Numbered from the stretch's first letter, positions 36,252 to 47,900 are shown. The stretch: 64,000 nt of DNA from Gaeumannomyces sp. JS-464 (GCA_002197995.1 NGZR01000003.1:4836001-4900000), one strand, 5' to 3'. Notes: generated by a model from the sequence alone, not told the origin. Numbers and translations: made by a program.

Positions 36252-36276
36252 AGGCAGTCAGCAGCCCGCCTCCGCA

Positions 36277-36894
36277 ATGTCGGACCTGGACACCTTCACG
36301 CAGCTCCCCATCCACCTGGACCCCAAGACCAAGTCGCTCGCCAGCGACTCCGGGTCCCGGTCCCTGGACGCGGAGCTGTCGACGCTGAACCAGCTGCACC
36401 GCAGCCTGCTCGCGCTCGAGACCCCGCACTCGGTCCCGCCGCCGCCCATACCGGTGAACCCGAAGCGGAGTGCCAACGTGTCCAAGCTGCGCGACAGCGG
36501 CAACTCCGAGTTCCGCAAGGGCCGCTACGCCGAGGCCATCAAGTTCTACACCCTTGGCATGCAGATGGCCCTGACGCGCCCGCTCTGGGAGCCCCAGCAG
36601 CTGGTGCGCGAGGAGGTCGCGGGCCTGTTCGCCAACCGCGCCCAGTGCCACATGGCCCTGCGCTGCTGGGCCGAGGGCGCCGTCGACGCCGAGGCGAGCG
36701 TCGAGGCCAAGCGCGCCGGCAACCCAAAGGCCTGGTGGCGCCGCGGCCGCTGCCTCATGGAGATGGGCCGGCTCGAGGAGGCGAGGGAGTGGGTCGGCAA
36801 GGGGCTCGAGATGGAGGGCGAGGAGAACGAGCTGGTGGCCCTGCTCAAGGAGATTGACGTCAAGCTTGCAAAAGAGGCGAGTGCCGAGTCGTGA
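36277..36894 (+). CDS. SEC72: Sec72-like TPR subunit of ER translocation complex
   Basis: This is a small soluble TPR protein matching the fungal translocation protein Sec72, the peripheral subunit of the Sec62/Sec63 complex that supports post-translational import into the ER. It is 205 aa in one exon, close to the yeast length (about 193). The N-terminal part (residues 1-65) includes LDPKTKSLASDSGSRSLDAEL. From about residue 70 the TPR helices read ANVSKLRDSGNSEFRKGRYAEAI, then GLFANRAQCHMALRCW, then NPKAWWRRGRCLMEMGRLEEA, ending in a Glu-rich helix. Two of the TPR helix pairs have the canonical small-residue pattern. The start is the first ATG of the domain frame, with GCA A at -4 to -1; an upstream in-frame ATG would translate the AC repeat as His-Thr. 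There is no frameshift. Confidence 0.85.
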   Translation: MSDLDTFTQLPIHLDPKTKSLASDSGSRSLDAELSTLNQLHRSLLALETPHSVPPPPIPVNPKRSANVSKLRDSGNSEFRKGRYAEAIKFYTLGMQMALTRPLWEPQQLVREEVAGLFANRAQCHMALRCWAEGAVDAEASVEAKRAGNPKAWWRRGRCLMEMGRLEEAREWVGKGLEMEGEENELVALLKEIDVKLAKEASAES

Positions 36895-38007
36895 TCGTGA
36901 GTTTCGGCTTGGTTTATTTTTCCCGTCCTGTTTCCTTTTCTCGCGTTCTGAAGAGATAGAGGGAGAGCGACTGGCCAGGGGATTGGCCGTGATAATGATT
37001 TTGTTTGCATGTACAAGATGATCTGTGCTTATACGGTGCCTTGGCTCTTCCTTGTGACAAGCAAAGCACCGAGTGCATCTGTGAACATGATACCTCTCCA
37101 ATAGAACTTCCAAGGCTCATGGCCGCCACTTAATTGTTTTGCCTCCTACTAGCTAAATATGCGTCATAGCTGCCTTTGGCCCTTTCACTGGTAGGGCTGG
37201 TGGTTGTCCTACACAGGGGAAAATATCCGATAATGCGATGATGCCCCTCGTGCGATGGCAGAGCAGTGAAGCACGTAGTCAGCCTTGGTTGAGCATGAAG
37301 GGGACTTTAAACAGCAAATAGAAAGCTTTGTCTGCGAAAACGGAGACACAAGATGAAGATGATGCTAATGCTGCCCTAGAAAAGACAAGTAAAAGAAAAA
37401 CAGACTGCGACCAAATACCAGAAACCCCAGTAACAAAGTCAACCCGCCCAATGCGCTCCGCCGGATATGTCCAGGCTCATCTGAACTCATGGCCCATGAT
37501 CTCGGCACAATGAGATAGATCCACCGGAATCACTCCACGTGGGTACCGAAGAACAAAAACTCGATAATTGAAATGTAGTACATGATAGAAGACAAAGGCC
37601 CCTCCTTTTTTGGGTCGTGACAAATACATGCATGAAATCGACAGATCGAGACATATAGGGCTGCCCATAATGGGGCCGATGTCTCGGCCTTGGCTGCCGG
37701 TCTAGAAATTGCGGGTGGATTCGGCGCGCCTTTGAGTCCGCACCGCCTCCTGTCGCATTCCTTCCGAAAGGTTGGGCCACCCGAGGCCCATAGCTGGGGT
37801 GTATCTAAATAATCCGCCTCTTTATCCTCGCTCCGGGAGGGAACGTCGTGGTATCGTGTGGGAATCATGTGTCGATAGGATGGAAGATTCTAGTGGGTGG
37901 TAGGCGGAGGAAGAGGGAGGGGGTAAGGAGGCGTCAGCCGGTTCGAGGGCATATCGTGTATGCGTGTGTTGTGTCGCAGCGTTTGCATCGACTCATCCTC
38001 GCGAAGT
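36895..38007. other. Intergenic, 1.1 kb
   Basis: No supported gene. It lies between the 3' end of the Sec72-like gene and the 3' end of a small minus-strand gene. Confidence 0.5.
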
Positions 38008-38346
38008 CTATACCTTCTCCTTCTCACCGGCGGCGCTGGAGATGGCGGGAAGCGAGATGGCGACCGCCGACCCACTGGTGCGCTTCCGCATGACGGCGTC
38101 CTGGCCCGTCATCCTCCGATCGAGAGCGCGATCAAGCTTGGCGCCGAGGGCCAGCTTGGACATGTTGGCCCACTTCTCCTCGCTCAGGACGACACGCTGC
38201 TGGGCCAGGGCCTTGTTCTCCATGCGCTGCAGGCCCTTCTCGATGTCGGTGATCTCGGCCGCGGCCGAGTCGGTGGTCTGGACGGTGGGGGAGCACGATG
38301 GCGCCATGCTGTATGTGCTCATGCGGACCGATGTGCGTGCCTGCAT
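38008..38346 (-). CDS. Small hypothetical protein, probably conserved
   Basis: A 112-aa protein in one exon starting MQARTSVRMSTYSMAP. The centre is a charged amphipathic helix (ITDIEKGLQRMENKALAQQRVV) followed by LSEEKWANMSKLALGAKL and RRMTGQDAVMRK, then a short Ser/Ala/Lys tail. The composition is that of a real helical protein, unlike the GC-biased shadow frames nearby. There is no signal peptide or membrane segment. The open frame extends 19 codons upstream to another ATG at 38403. Its residues look like leader translation and include a run typical of an intron end (TTTTAG-type on this strand), so 38346 is preferred. Function unknown; I believe similar short proteins occur in other Sordariomycetes, but this is memory and not a search. 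Confidence 0.6.
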   Translation of the reverse strand: MQARTSVRMSTYSMAPSCSPTVQTTDSAAAEITDIEKGLQRMENKALAQQRVVLSEEKWANMSKLALGAKLDRALDRRMTGQDAVMRKRTSGSAVAISLPAISSAAGEKEKV

Positions 38347-39765
38347 AGTTTTAGCGGCGGGTTGGTGCGGCGGTCTGTTAGCTTCGGTCCGAGCCGCGTT
38401 CAACTAAGACCTGCGTGCGTGCTGCCTCTAAGGCATGCAATATCTTGGTTGGAGAGAGGGCCGGGTTGGTTGTGAAGCGATAAATGTCTCCGTGATGGAG
38501 TGCAAGAGGGTGCGGTACAGGAGGATTCGAGGAGGATGGGGAGGAGCGGAAGAGCGCGGAGGTGTGTGAAAGCTTGCGAGGGAGGAGGCCGCAGCGTTCA
38601 AGTAGCAAAAGCAAGCCAAGGTGTGCCGCCCAAACTGACAAGACAGGACTGATTGATTCAGGCAGGGTGAAGGGGCCGTGCGAAAAACGCAGAAGCAATA
38701 CGTACAGATGCAGCCATGATTGGGCGGGCAGACTCGAGCGACGCCGGCATTTTGCTGGCAGGCCGGACAGCGGAACCAGTCTCTCGTGCTCTGCTGTGTT
38801 TGTTCTCTGGGGCGAACACACGGTCCGGAAAAGGCTGGTACCTTGCTTTAGGTACCTAGTGCGTACCTAGCTCGGGTGGAAACCTCAAGACTGGGTCTGT
38901 CTGGCGGGCGTGGGTGAGGTTGGTGAGAGGCCAAGGTCAATCTCGGCGAGGCGGCAGAGGTGGGCGCGGCTGCTGCGGCGATAGGGAATCGGGACGGCCA
39001 GGGTTGTTAGATCTTGGAAGCGCAGCGATGCCTGAGCTCGAAGCGGCGGCTGTCAGTTGAGAGGGCAAGAAGCGCGCGAACAGGGGCGGCGACACTGGGG
39101 AATCGGGGCAAGATTGTCGGTCGGTCTGGAGAGGTGAGGTGAGGGACGACGAGTACGGGATTGAATGTTTGGGCCGATCCATCAGTCATATCCGCTCGGA
39201 GGGGGTGTGGATGCGTGCAGGATTCCAGATAAAGGAAAAAAAAGCTGCGTCGCAGTGGAGAGACGCGGCCCATGCCATGCTTGAATGGTCCCAGTCCATG
39301 GCACCCACGCGTTGGAGCCCGGTGGGCTGCGCCTGCTGGCGAATCCCGAATCCCCTGGTTAGGGGAGGGAGGGACGCTTTGCCACGGCCCAATCAACCGC
39401 CAGCCACGGCAATCAAGCTGGCCCAGGGCATGTCTCCAAATCCCAAACGGGAATCAAAAGTCTAGGGCCAGTCCAGGTGCCGCGCCCAAGCTAAAATTGC
39501 AGGGCATGCCCGGACTGGGATTGAGGGCGGGAAGACGAGAATCGCCAAAAGGACGCCGAAGCTTAAGCGGGCAGCCTGATTCGACAGGGCAGTGCCACGA
39601 GCACCCGGCAGGCACACGATAGCGTCTACTTCGAACAGGCCGATGAAGTTTCATCCGAAAGCGGCATCAAAATGCACATTCATGACGAGAGGAGATCCGC
39701 GACGGGTGGCACCACAGAAGCTTGTGTAGTACAGTACAGACGCATGGCACGGTAGGAACCGAAGG

Positions 39766-39783
39766 AAAAAAAAAAAAAAAAAA
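39766..39783. repeat. Poly-A run, 18 bases
   Basis: An uninterrupted A run about 100 bp before a T20 run. The two are inverted relative to each other. Confidence 0.8.
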
Positions 39784-39879
39784 GGGAGTGAAAACAAAAC
39801 AGGCAGCAGTGCACGCACCTCCAGGAGTGTCGTTTCAACCAACGTGCTGCCATATTGCAGGAAACAGGGGTCCATATAC

Positions 39880-39899
39880 TTTTTTTTTTTTTTTTTTTT
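39880..39899. repeat. Poly-T run, 20 bases
   Basis: An uninterrupted T run. With the A18 run it could pair as an imperfect inverted repeat. Confidence 0.8.
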
Positions 39900-40934
39900 A
39901 CGGCAGAGACACGACATGGACCGCGAGTGTGAGCATTGGCCCATTCTCAATCGGGCTCAGGCACGAGACGCCCTTGGTGGCAGACACGTGTCGCCTGCGC
40001 AAGACCGGATGTTCTTGCGCACGCTGCGTGGGAAACACCCGCGTTGGTCTGGATCCGCGGTCGCTCGGTCTTCTGCTGGCTCATGTCAGTCGCGCACACC
40101 CGCCAAGGTCAAAGCGAGGCACAGAAAGGACACCATAATGCATAATGCCCGGACTCCGCCATCAACGAAGCTTTCTTTTCCATCTATTTACGGCTGGCCG
40201 GCCCACTCCATCCTCGGCCCAAGCGGCTGCTTCCCCTGAAATACTTCCTCCCTCGGCGGCCGGCCGGCTGTCGTGGCACATGGCTCAGTCTGCCCATGTC
40301 TTCCGACCCATCAGCACACGGCCCCTGCATGCGCAGCACGTGGCTGACTTGGGAAGTCTCCAGCCTGCCGCCGGCCCCCTGTCGCCTCTGACACAGGCTG
40401 GATCGACAGTCAGGGCTGCGAAGTGGCTCCGCTTCCATTCGTGTCGGGCCCTTGCTGCCACCGGGCCTGCCCCTCATCTTCTACATATTGTGCTTGTCTT
40501 TGCTCCACTGCAGGCCCCTCTTGGGATGCAACAGCTGGCGGATAATTTTGGGTGGGCTGGGTCAGGGGATGTCGTCGCCGAGAGGACGCGGCAGGGCAGC
40601 AAAACAAAAACAAACAAAACAGAGCAGAGAGCACAACGCGGCACGGGGAGGGACAGAAGCAAACTCCACGTGTTAATACCTGGTGCAGGGCAATGCAGAG
40701 CGGACAAACGGCAGGAAGTCCGACTGGGAGACGTCGGAAAAGAGTTTGTCGCAGATGAGGACGGCCCGTTCCGCCTGGCTCGGAGCAGCCTCCTTCCACT
40801 CCCTGATTCCCTCCCCAGGTAGACACCAGCCTATTTATAGCGTCAGGCACAGCCAAGAACAGTGTCCAGATATGCACAATCAGGCATGAGACAAGATTTT
40901 CGCGTTGATGAGCAGCAAAGGAGACATCGAGTCG

Positions 40935-41047
40935 TGCCCGTGAATCTCTGAACCCGAACCCTCAGCCCGATCCGCCGCAATATCCGATCTACCCGTTTGC
41001 TGCACAGTAAAGCCATGTGCCACTCTACCGCTTGACCCCTGCGCTCT
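40935..41047 (-). repeat. Weak tRNA-like stretch
   Basis: On the minus strand AAGCGGTAGAGTGGC resembles a tRNA D-arm/A box, followed by a perfect 5-bp stem GCACA/TGTGC with a nine-base loop. GGGTTCGGGTTCAG about 65 bases on is a poor B box. No acceptor stem can be drawn. It may be a decayed tRNA or SINE head. Confidence 0.25.
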
Positions 41048-41624
41048 CCCAGGCAGCCCGGAGACCTGGTTTGCGGATCGGGGCCCCCTTCGCCACCAAG
41101 TGCCGTCGTGGACTGGGACATCGATCCAGTATCATTTATTTCAATGCAAGGCTTTAAAGTTTGGTTGGGCCTTGGTCACGGCCTGGGGTTCATCGGGGAG
41201 CGCGGAAGGCAACGGGCAAAGACTCCTCTCGTCGGGCATATCCAGAATTCCATCGTTGATGTCACAGAAGCGAAATACGTATGCAGCCAAGAAAATCCAC
41301 AGTCCTCCACCGTTCACAGTCCCGTCGATAGAGCGTCCATCCAAACCAATTGTACACAGAACGCACCCAGGCTCACGCTCCGGCCTGTGATTCATAGCCA
41401 GTGCCTATGTTCTTACATGCCTATCCGTCACCCAGCCCGACACAAACACAAACACATGACTTCGGGCGCATATATCCTTCCGTCCACCCCATGAACAACA
41501 GCCTGACCTATCCCCTTTCCCCATGATCGTCCCACCTACCTGAGCGCCCTAGGTAGATATCCCACCATCCATTACTCCATCACTCCCTTTCCCCGCCATC
41601 ACCGCAGCCCGCCCTCCCGCACGA

Positions 41625-42190
41625 TCAGGCGGCGGTGCAGTTGCCGCAGCAGATGTGCTCGCACTCGACCTGGTTCCCCTCGATGATCATGACGCACCGG
41701 CACCGGCCCGTGTCGTTGCACTGCTTGCCGCACCAGCAGCAGTTCCAGCACCGGTTCTTCTCCTCGAACGGGCACCGCTCCAGCGGGCACTTTGGCAGCA
41801 GCGGTGAGCTCGCCGCCGCCGTCGGGCTGCCCGCGAAGCTCGGCGGCGTCGGGTACGGCAGCGACTGCTGCGTCAGGTTCCTGCACGGCCGCCGGGCTGC
41901 TGTTGTTGCTGTTTTTGACGAGGAGGAGGAGGGGGAAGCACAGCCTGCTCCCGTGCCGTCCGTATGCTGGTTGTGGCGCTGGGCGTTGTTGTCGCTGCTG
42001 CTGCTACTGCTGCTGCTACCGCCGCCTCGGGACTTGGAGCTCTTAGGACTTTTGCTGCGTTTCTCGGCCGAGACCCCGCCGAGGAAGGCGAGGACTCCGA
42101 GGCTGTGGATGCGGGAGGGGCGTCGGCGCAGTAGACGATATGCGTCCGGACGTGCTCGCATGGGAGCATGTAGTTGATTTGGTAACACAT
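41625..42190 (-). CDS. Cys-rich zinc-binding-like protein A, frameshifted
   Basis: About 188 aa of unknown function. The N-terminus MCYQINYMLPCEHVRTHIVYC and the C-terminal 50 residues (CPLERCPFEEKNRCWNCCWCGK, then CRC, then CEHICCGNC) are Cys/His-rich and look like paired zinc knuckles or a RING-like fold. The middle is a Ser/Asn/Lys-rich low-complexity linker. The two ends lie in frames one base apart; a single missing base between about 42070 and 42115 reconciles them. The ATG at 42190 gives the natural start: the other frame's ATG at 42212 would skip the N-terminal Cys motif. No membrane segment. It has the same overall layout as the gene at 44.5 kb. Confidence 0.68.
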
Positions 42191-44491
42191 TGGACTTTTT
42201 GACCCTCACCACAGTAAAATGACTCCTTTTCTTCGACTCTGTCTTTGCCTTTGGTGGCCAGGCTGTGACGAGCCTAGTCCCCGTGCACTCTTTCCCTGCC
42301 TTCCAGCTCCGGTGCTTGGTATTTTCCAGGAGTGGCAGCTGTGGCGGCGATGGGCAGGATATGCGAGGGAGTTTTCAGTTCGATGATGTGTGGCTTGTCT
42401 CGCCCTGATGCGTATTCAGCCGGTTCGCTTTACCGAGAAATTGCACCCCCGCCGTGGCCTCGTGTGCCTTATCTGGTTCGGGTCGTGCCTGTGCCACACA
42501 AACGAGTGACGAGTCGGAGTCTTCGCGTGCTATGCTAGCTTACCCAACAGGTAGTACCGTCTCCATGCCAGCACTCGAAGAGGATATGGTATTCCGCTGA
42601 TCTCTCCCCTGGGCGCCACAGCCTTCCCTCAGTGATGTTAGGGACAAGCCGCTCAAGCTGGGAACCGCTAAGAACTAGCACATACAGCCACTCTCGATGG
42701 ATTGAGCGAGCGTAAGTCGACGGAAAGAGAAAGAAGAAAGGGGAAAGGAGTTCAAGATAGTTTGACAGTGGAGTTTGCTGCTGATGGTCTATGGCTGGGC
42801 TTCTTTCGTGCTAGTCGATGGTAATGGGCTTCTTTCGCGCTAGTCGACGGTAACGTCCTCCTCGGTCGATAGGTGGATATCATGAAGGACATGCCTCAAG
42901 ACTTTATATACTGTGACGTGGCGACAGCGCCGTTGAAATGTTCAGTAATCCAAAGTCCTCGAGATCACTGATGGAGGCAGGACGGGCCGCGCGGAGAAGC
43001 TTGGTCGACGCCGCAAGCGAGGTCTGGATTCCGGTCTTTGACCCAATAGTGCAGTTTCTGCTCATGCAGAGCCTTGTACGGATGATCGCAAGAGAGCTAC
43101 GAGCCATTCAGGGACCAGAACACCCAACCGAATACGGCCTTTTTTTCTTTTTCTTTTTCTCTCCCCTGCCTTCCCGTCGATGATGGCTCATCCTCCCGCC
43201 GCCGCCGAGGTCGGCGATTGTGGGAGTGCGGCGGTGCGATTTGAAAATGCCCGACCATCCAACAAAGACGCCTTGTTCCCTGCCAAGAACAGTGGATTCA
43301 CAGCTCATTGAGAGAGTTTCCCACCCTCCTCGGGGATGACGGTGGCTGTAGCCATGCCCATGTGACTTCGGCGTGTTCTTTTGCTTATTCCCTCGGCCAT
43401 CCATCGGCGGCCATAAAGGTGAGGTGATGATGGTGATAGGTTGGACGGGCCGTTCGATGTGGTTCTCGTTCGGGTCGGCTCGATCGAAGGCAGGCCCCTG
43501 AAATTCGCGGCCAACCTATGTGGGTTTATTTGGCCGGGATCGAAAGCACCGAGCGATCGGCAGGAAGCGCCAATGGATTCCCTTTCTTTCCTTGAAGATC
43601 GTGACCCGGGAGAGTGGTAAAGCTTGCGAACAAGGCCCGCCAAGATGGGAAAGCCACCACTGGACATGGAGCATATGCAAGAAGCCGTCTCGTTGACCTG
43701 GCTGCAAATCCCACTCCAACGAGCATACGTGTATCCGCCGTGCGGGCCTCGCTCTCCCGCGCCTCTGGTAATGAGGCCTGCCGGCCGACCTACCCGCAAT
43801 CCCTGGGCCAGCTGAACGAGATGCCACGGTGCCGAATCTGGTGTGACCACACCGGACTGGAGACATCCCCTCACGACTCCCGATGCCCGAGAAAGCAGAG
43901 GGCATGCATGAATGGAGAATGCGAGCCCTGGGCTTAAGCCGAAATGTGGCGTCGTGTTTTTGCTAGCAAATATTGGATAAAACACACACAAACTCCGTGT
44001 GTCCTTTCATCCTCCCATGCCCTCGCCCAACACCATCTGGCCCGGTGAGCATTTCAGCTTCCCCTGATTGGTTCACTGAAGGGCTCAGTCGCCCGCCATG
44101 ACGAAAACAAACCCATGAGAAGGAGGAGAAAAAGAAAAGAAGGAGCAGATTTCACACAAAGGAAACCAATCACCCGCCCGATCGGCTGAGCCTGAGCGCA
44201 GCCTCCTCCTCAATCACGACCGATCTCCGCATACCCATGCTCGCCATCCACCACCGTCGGGACGTCGCACAAAGTGGCGAGGCGGGCGCCGAGGCCTGCA
44301 AAGATCGCCATGGCTCGCCGCAACCCAGCCAACAGGCGCACAAGCAGAGGGAATGGAAAAGATAAAAGATAAAAGTAGGTAATTGGAAATGTCCACATCC
44401 GGGAAACAATTCGCAGCAGCCAGCCAGACGCCATCCCATCTCGAGATAAACTTCCCCTTTCGAAACTCTGGCGTGCGTGCTGCTCCAAATC
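42191..44491. other. Intergenic, 2.3 kb
   Basis: No supported gene. It contains a two-copy 29-bp tandem repeat at 42797-42854. Open frames at 42938-43183 (+) and 43305-43991 (-) lack domains. Confidence 0.5.
42797..42854. repeat. 29-bp imperfect tandem duplication
   Basis: Two adjacent copies of GGGCTTCTTTCGYGCTAGTC followed by GAYGGTAAY. They differ at three positions, all T in copy 1 and C in copy 2. Confidence 0.85.
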
Positions 44492-44814
44492 TCAGCGGCG
44501 GCGAGACGACGACGACGCCGCCGCGGCGCCGTCACCACTACCACTACCACCATCACCACCACCACCGCGGCAGAATCCCGCGTGCAGTTGTGGCAGCAGA
44601 CGTGGTAGCAAAAGGTGTCGGGGCTCTTGCGCTTGGGGTGGCAGCACCAGCGGAAGTGGTTCCCGCCGCGGCCGCAGGCGCAGCACGTCCAGCGCCCGCC
44701 CAGGCCGCCCGACGCGCGCACTCGGGGCTGGCCAGGCACCCGCCCGACGCGCAAGGGTCCGAATAGTCCAGCACCGACTGCGCCGGGTCGTAGTACAGCT
44801 TCTGGCACGGCTGG

Positions 44815-44847
<33 letters not shown>

Positions 44848-44980
44848 TGCTGTGCTCCTGCTGCTTGCTCTGGGCCGCAAGTGTCTATGGCGTCTTGGCA
44901 GAACGCATACGACACAGCTATGTCGACGGGGCGCGTGCAGGGGGCCAGGTGGTGGTGGTGTAGTAGTAGTAGGTGCACAT
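44492..44980 (-). CDS. Cys-rich zinc-binding-like protein B, frameshifted
   Basis: About 163 aa of unknown function. It starts MCTYYYY and a His-rich run, then FCQDAIDTCG, a polyQ tract (CAG repeats, about 44815-44850), YSDPCASGGCLASPEC, and a C-terminal Cys/His block WTCCACGRGGNHFRWCCH, then PDTFCYHVCCHNC, ending in a Gly/Asp/Ser/Arg tail. Three separate one-base losses are needed: after the TAC repeats near the start, between SPEC and GGLGG, and after TRDSA. With them the length is an exact multiple of three. The last Cys block aligns by eye with protein A's (CCxCG[KR]...CxH[IV]CCxNC). The two genes are 2.3 kb apart on the same strand, so a duplication followed by divergence is likely. A much longer open frame across this locus is only a shadow formed by the frame breaks. 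Confidence 0.66.
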
Positions 44981-47900
44981 GATCGGCAGCTAAAAAAAAG
45001 GGGTGAATAAGGTGGCTGGGAAAGGCACACCGGCGCGGTCTTGGGTTCGGGTGCGGCTGGACGGCGTACACAGACGAGGCGTCCCCAAGAGGAGGTCCCA
45101 AGAGGCCCAGGAGAGCAGAGGTCCAGAACGGCCTGTAGGACAGATATAGGAAAGGTGAACGCCACTCTCTCTCTTCCAGCTTCTTGGTTGGGCTGCCTTG
45201 GGTTCCTGACGCCCCTGACGGCGATGCGTCGGCTATGGCTGGAAAATAGTACTCGGCGTGATGGGAGGTAATATGCGTTGGCGATACCGTCTCCAAGGAT
45301 CACTCGCAGCTCAGAATACGGCCGAGAGGCCGAGTGAGCAGGGCGAGCTGACGGTGCTGCCTGCTCCCACCAGGAAGGGTGTATTGTGTCCGGGTGGTCG
45401 GCCGGGATGGTGCTGTCTCTAGAAAGGATACAAGCCTCAGGCAGGGTCGGCAAGGAGCTGTGGAACGGCGTGAGGCCGGCTGGTGACACCACGTCTAGGC
45501 AGGGCCAGGTCTCGAGCTCGTTCGCCCTGGGCCTTCGAAGGGGAAGGAGCCCCCTATTCCCAGCGGGCTGGTTTTGACAGCCAGCCAACGGCGATCTTGC
45601 AGCTGTCTCTGTGCCTTAACCCTACAGGTCGCGGCTGGTGACGGCTGAAAGGTGCGTGAGGCCTGGGTCACGGGATAGGAAAGAACGCCAAGAGACAGGG
45701 AATTCTTTGACGAGATATATCGTTGATAGCGCAAGACTGGAGACACCTGGTAGTCTCGTCGCCTGCTGCGGCTTCCGTAGGAGGTCGTTAGGCCGCTCAC
45801 GGACAGGGGACGCGGATCTGTAGAGAACGGCTCCGCCGGGAAAGCACTCTTTAAGGATATTTGGTGTGTGTAGCTGCTGATGTAGGGGATATGGAATAGA
45901 GGGAAAATGGATAATAGATAGTGAAGATGGTGAAAAGGAAGGGCTACTGGAATATGTTGAGACCACTTCGTTCTGGAAACCAGAGCGAGAGGAGATTGGC
46001 AGAAAAGGCAACAGCAATATGGAGTAAATGTCTTGTGGCGTGAGAGCCTGTTGCTATTGTCGATGCTTCCTGCCATTCCGTCGTGCTGGATGAGGCCCTC
46101 GTGTCTTGGTACTTATACAATCTGAAGCAGACACAGAATCGCCATCGGGCAAAGCATGAACAGCGTAGCAGCCCGAGGGCCACCACCCAGGCAGGCGGCA
46201 CACAGGCACCACCACCAGCACTACTTGGCCGCAGAGCCGCCTCATCCCATCCCGGCCGAGTATGGGTGGTATTGGTGGTGGTGTGGTGACGTTGGGTTCC
46301 GGACCCCTCGCGTCCCTGCCTGAAGCCGTGGGGATACACCGAAGTGGTTCTCCAGGGAACAAGACCGGTCACAGTAATCCCGGGAGCGTCGACTCTCCTG
46401 ATACCCCGCTAGCACGCGCCTCCTTTCCCTCACCCCCAGACAAGGGGCAACCCAAAGCGGCGCGAGGGTTTTCGCATTGTGGTTCACTCTTGTTTTTTTT
46501 TCAGCACGGATAAGGCGGTTTGCGCGCCTGTTTCGCTCGCTTCTCCCGGCCAGGAGGGGGAGGGAGGGGGGGAAAAAGGGAAGAGGGTAGGAATGGGAGG
46601 GTCTCCCCGGATGGGCTGCCGGCCTTCTGCTTCGTCCGTCTACCACGCATCCATCAACCACGGCCCAGCACCCAATAGTCGAACGCCCGCTCTCGCCAAG
46701 CCCACAGGGCTAGAATCCGTCAGCACGTGGCGCCCATGTGGACATGATGAGCGTTTTCTTGTTTCGTCTCACCCTCCCACCTTTTTCTCCCACGCTTTCT
46801 CGTTCTGATATTTTCTGATTACATCACGCTTTTTCTAGCCCCGGTGCATGTTCGGGGCTACCTGTGCTGAGACACGTAGAACCGCTAAACCGGCTCTTGG
46901 GCAGGCGTAACAAGGCGAGGTTCAAGCAGCCATTCCCCTATCCATCCATCCATACAAACCATCCAGCTCGCAGCCCGTGAGCGTGCGTGGCTGGCGCCGC
47001 CGGGCTTAGGGAGCCACGAAGCGTGGCAATAGCATGTCTTTGTTTCTTTGCGCCGCATCTAGTACCACAAACGACCGTTTCCGGCTACCATATCGTCGTC
47101 CGATCGCCGGGTTTTTTTTTTTCTCTCTTTTCTCTCTTACTTGTTCGATATCGTCCATGGACCCATTGCGCGGCCGCCACCGAGACGCAGAGAGGCGCGC
47201 TTGCCGACCACGCCCGGTGTGATGATACAACCGGGTACACGAGGAGTCTGGCCCAAGATCAAGCTTTCACCTCCAAGCCCAGCTGCCGCGAGCAACTATC
47301 ACACGTTCCCGGCAGCGTTAGCATGCGCACAGTCGGCCATTCTATGGTGCCGAATGGATCCCAAGACCTCCCTTGCGCGTCTTGTAACCGTGGATGTGAC
47401 TGGTGCCTATCATGCCTTTGCATTGTACCACGTAACACGGAGGAAGAAAAGAAAGAAAAAAAAAACGGACGGGCATGCCGCCCCGGCCCATATCTCGCGG
47501 CCTATGTCAGGCCTCGTCACCTATAATGTTGTACATACGACAGCCTCGGCGGCTACGTAGCCAAGACGTGATGTCCTCTTTTGCGCATCACGGAGACTAG
47601 ATCGAGCGCGAGAAGCGCCCCGTCACATCGTCGCTGACTTCTCGGCCTCGCTCCCGAGATCCAGCGGAAACGGGAGCGGGTCTCCCGTTTCGCATCCACC
47701 TTTGAGGCTGATGTTTTTGCCCCTGAAGGTCTCGAAGAAAGCCCGAGATTCGCGGCACCTCACGAGTTGGAGAAGCACAACCGTCTTGCCACTGCCGTGT
47801 TCAACAAGGTTGGATGGTTGGTTGTGATGGTGAAATCATCACACCGAGAATGAGTTTTTAGCACCTGGGGTAACGAGAAACGCAGAGCAAGATCTCTGCC

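Larger units (their letters stand above)
33365..36276. other. Intergenic, 2.9 kb
   Basis: No supported gene. It holds two T runs (35508-35528 and 35873-35889), a CTACCTAGGTACCTAG motif near 35036, and the (AC)n leader repeat just before the Sec72-like gene. Confidence 0.5.
38347..41624. other. Intergenic, 3.3 kb
   Basis: No protein gene is supported. It contains TAGGTACC/TACCTAG motifs at about 38850-38871, an A18 run (39766-39783), a T20 run (39880-39899) and a weak tRNA-like stretch on the minus strand (about 40935-41047). Confidence 0.45.

Noticed and set aside
35998..37113. 371-codon open frame antisense to the Sec72-like gene
   Set aside because: It is the mirror of a well-supported TPR gene; the apparent length comes from GC-rich antisense codons.
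43305..43991. 228-codon open frame on the minus strand
   Set aside because: No recognisable domain, Ser/Arg/Pro/Gly bias and no splice-site support.
44170..45588. 472-codon open frame on the minus strand
   Set aside because: Only its central part is gene-like, as the middle of Cys-rich protein B. The rest is noncoding DNA read through because frame breaks removed the natural start and stop.
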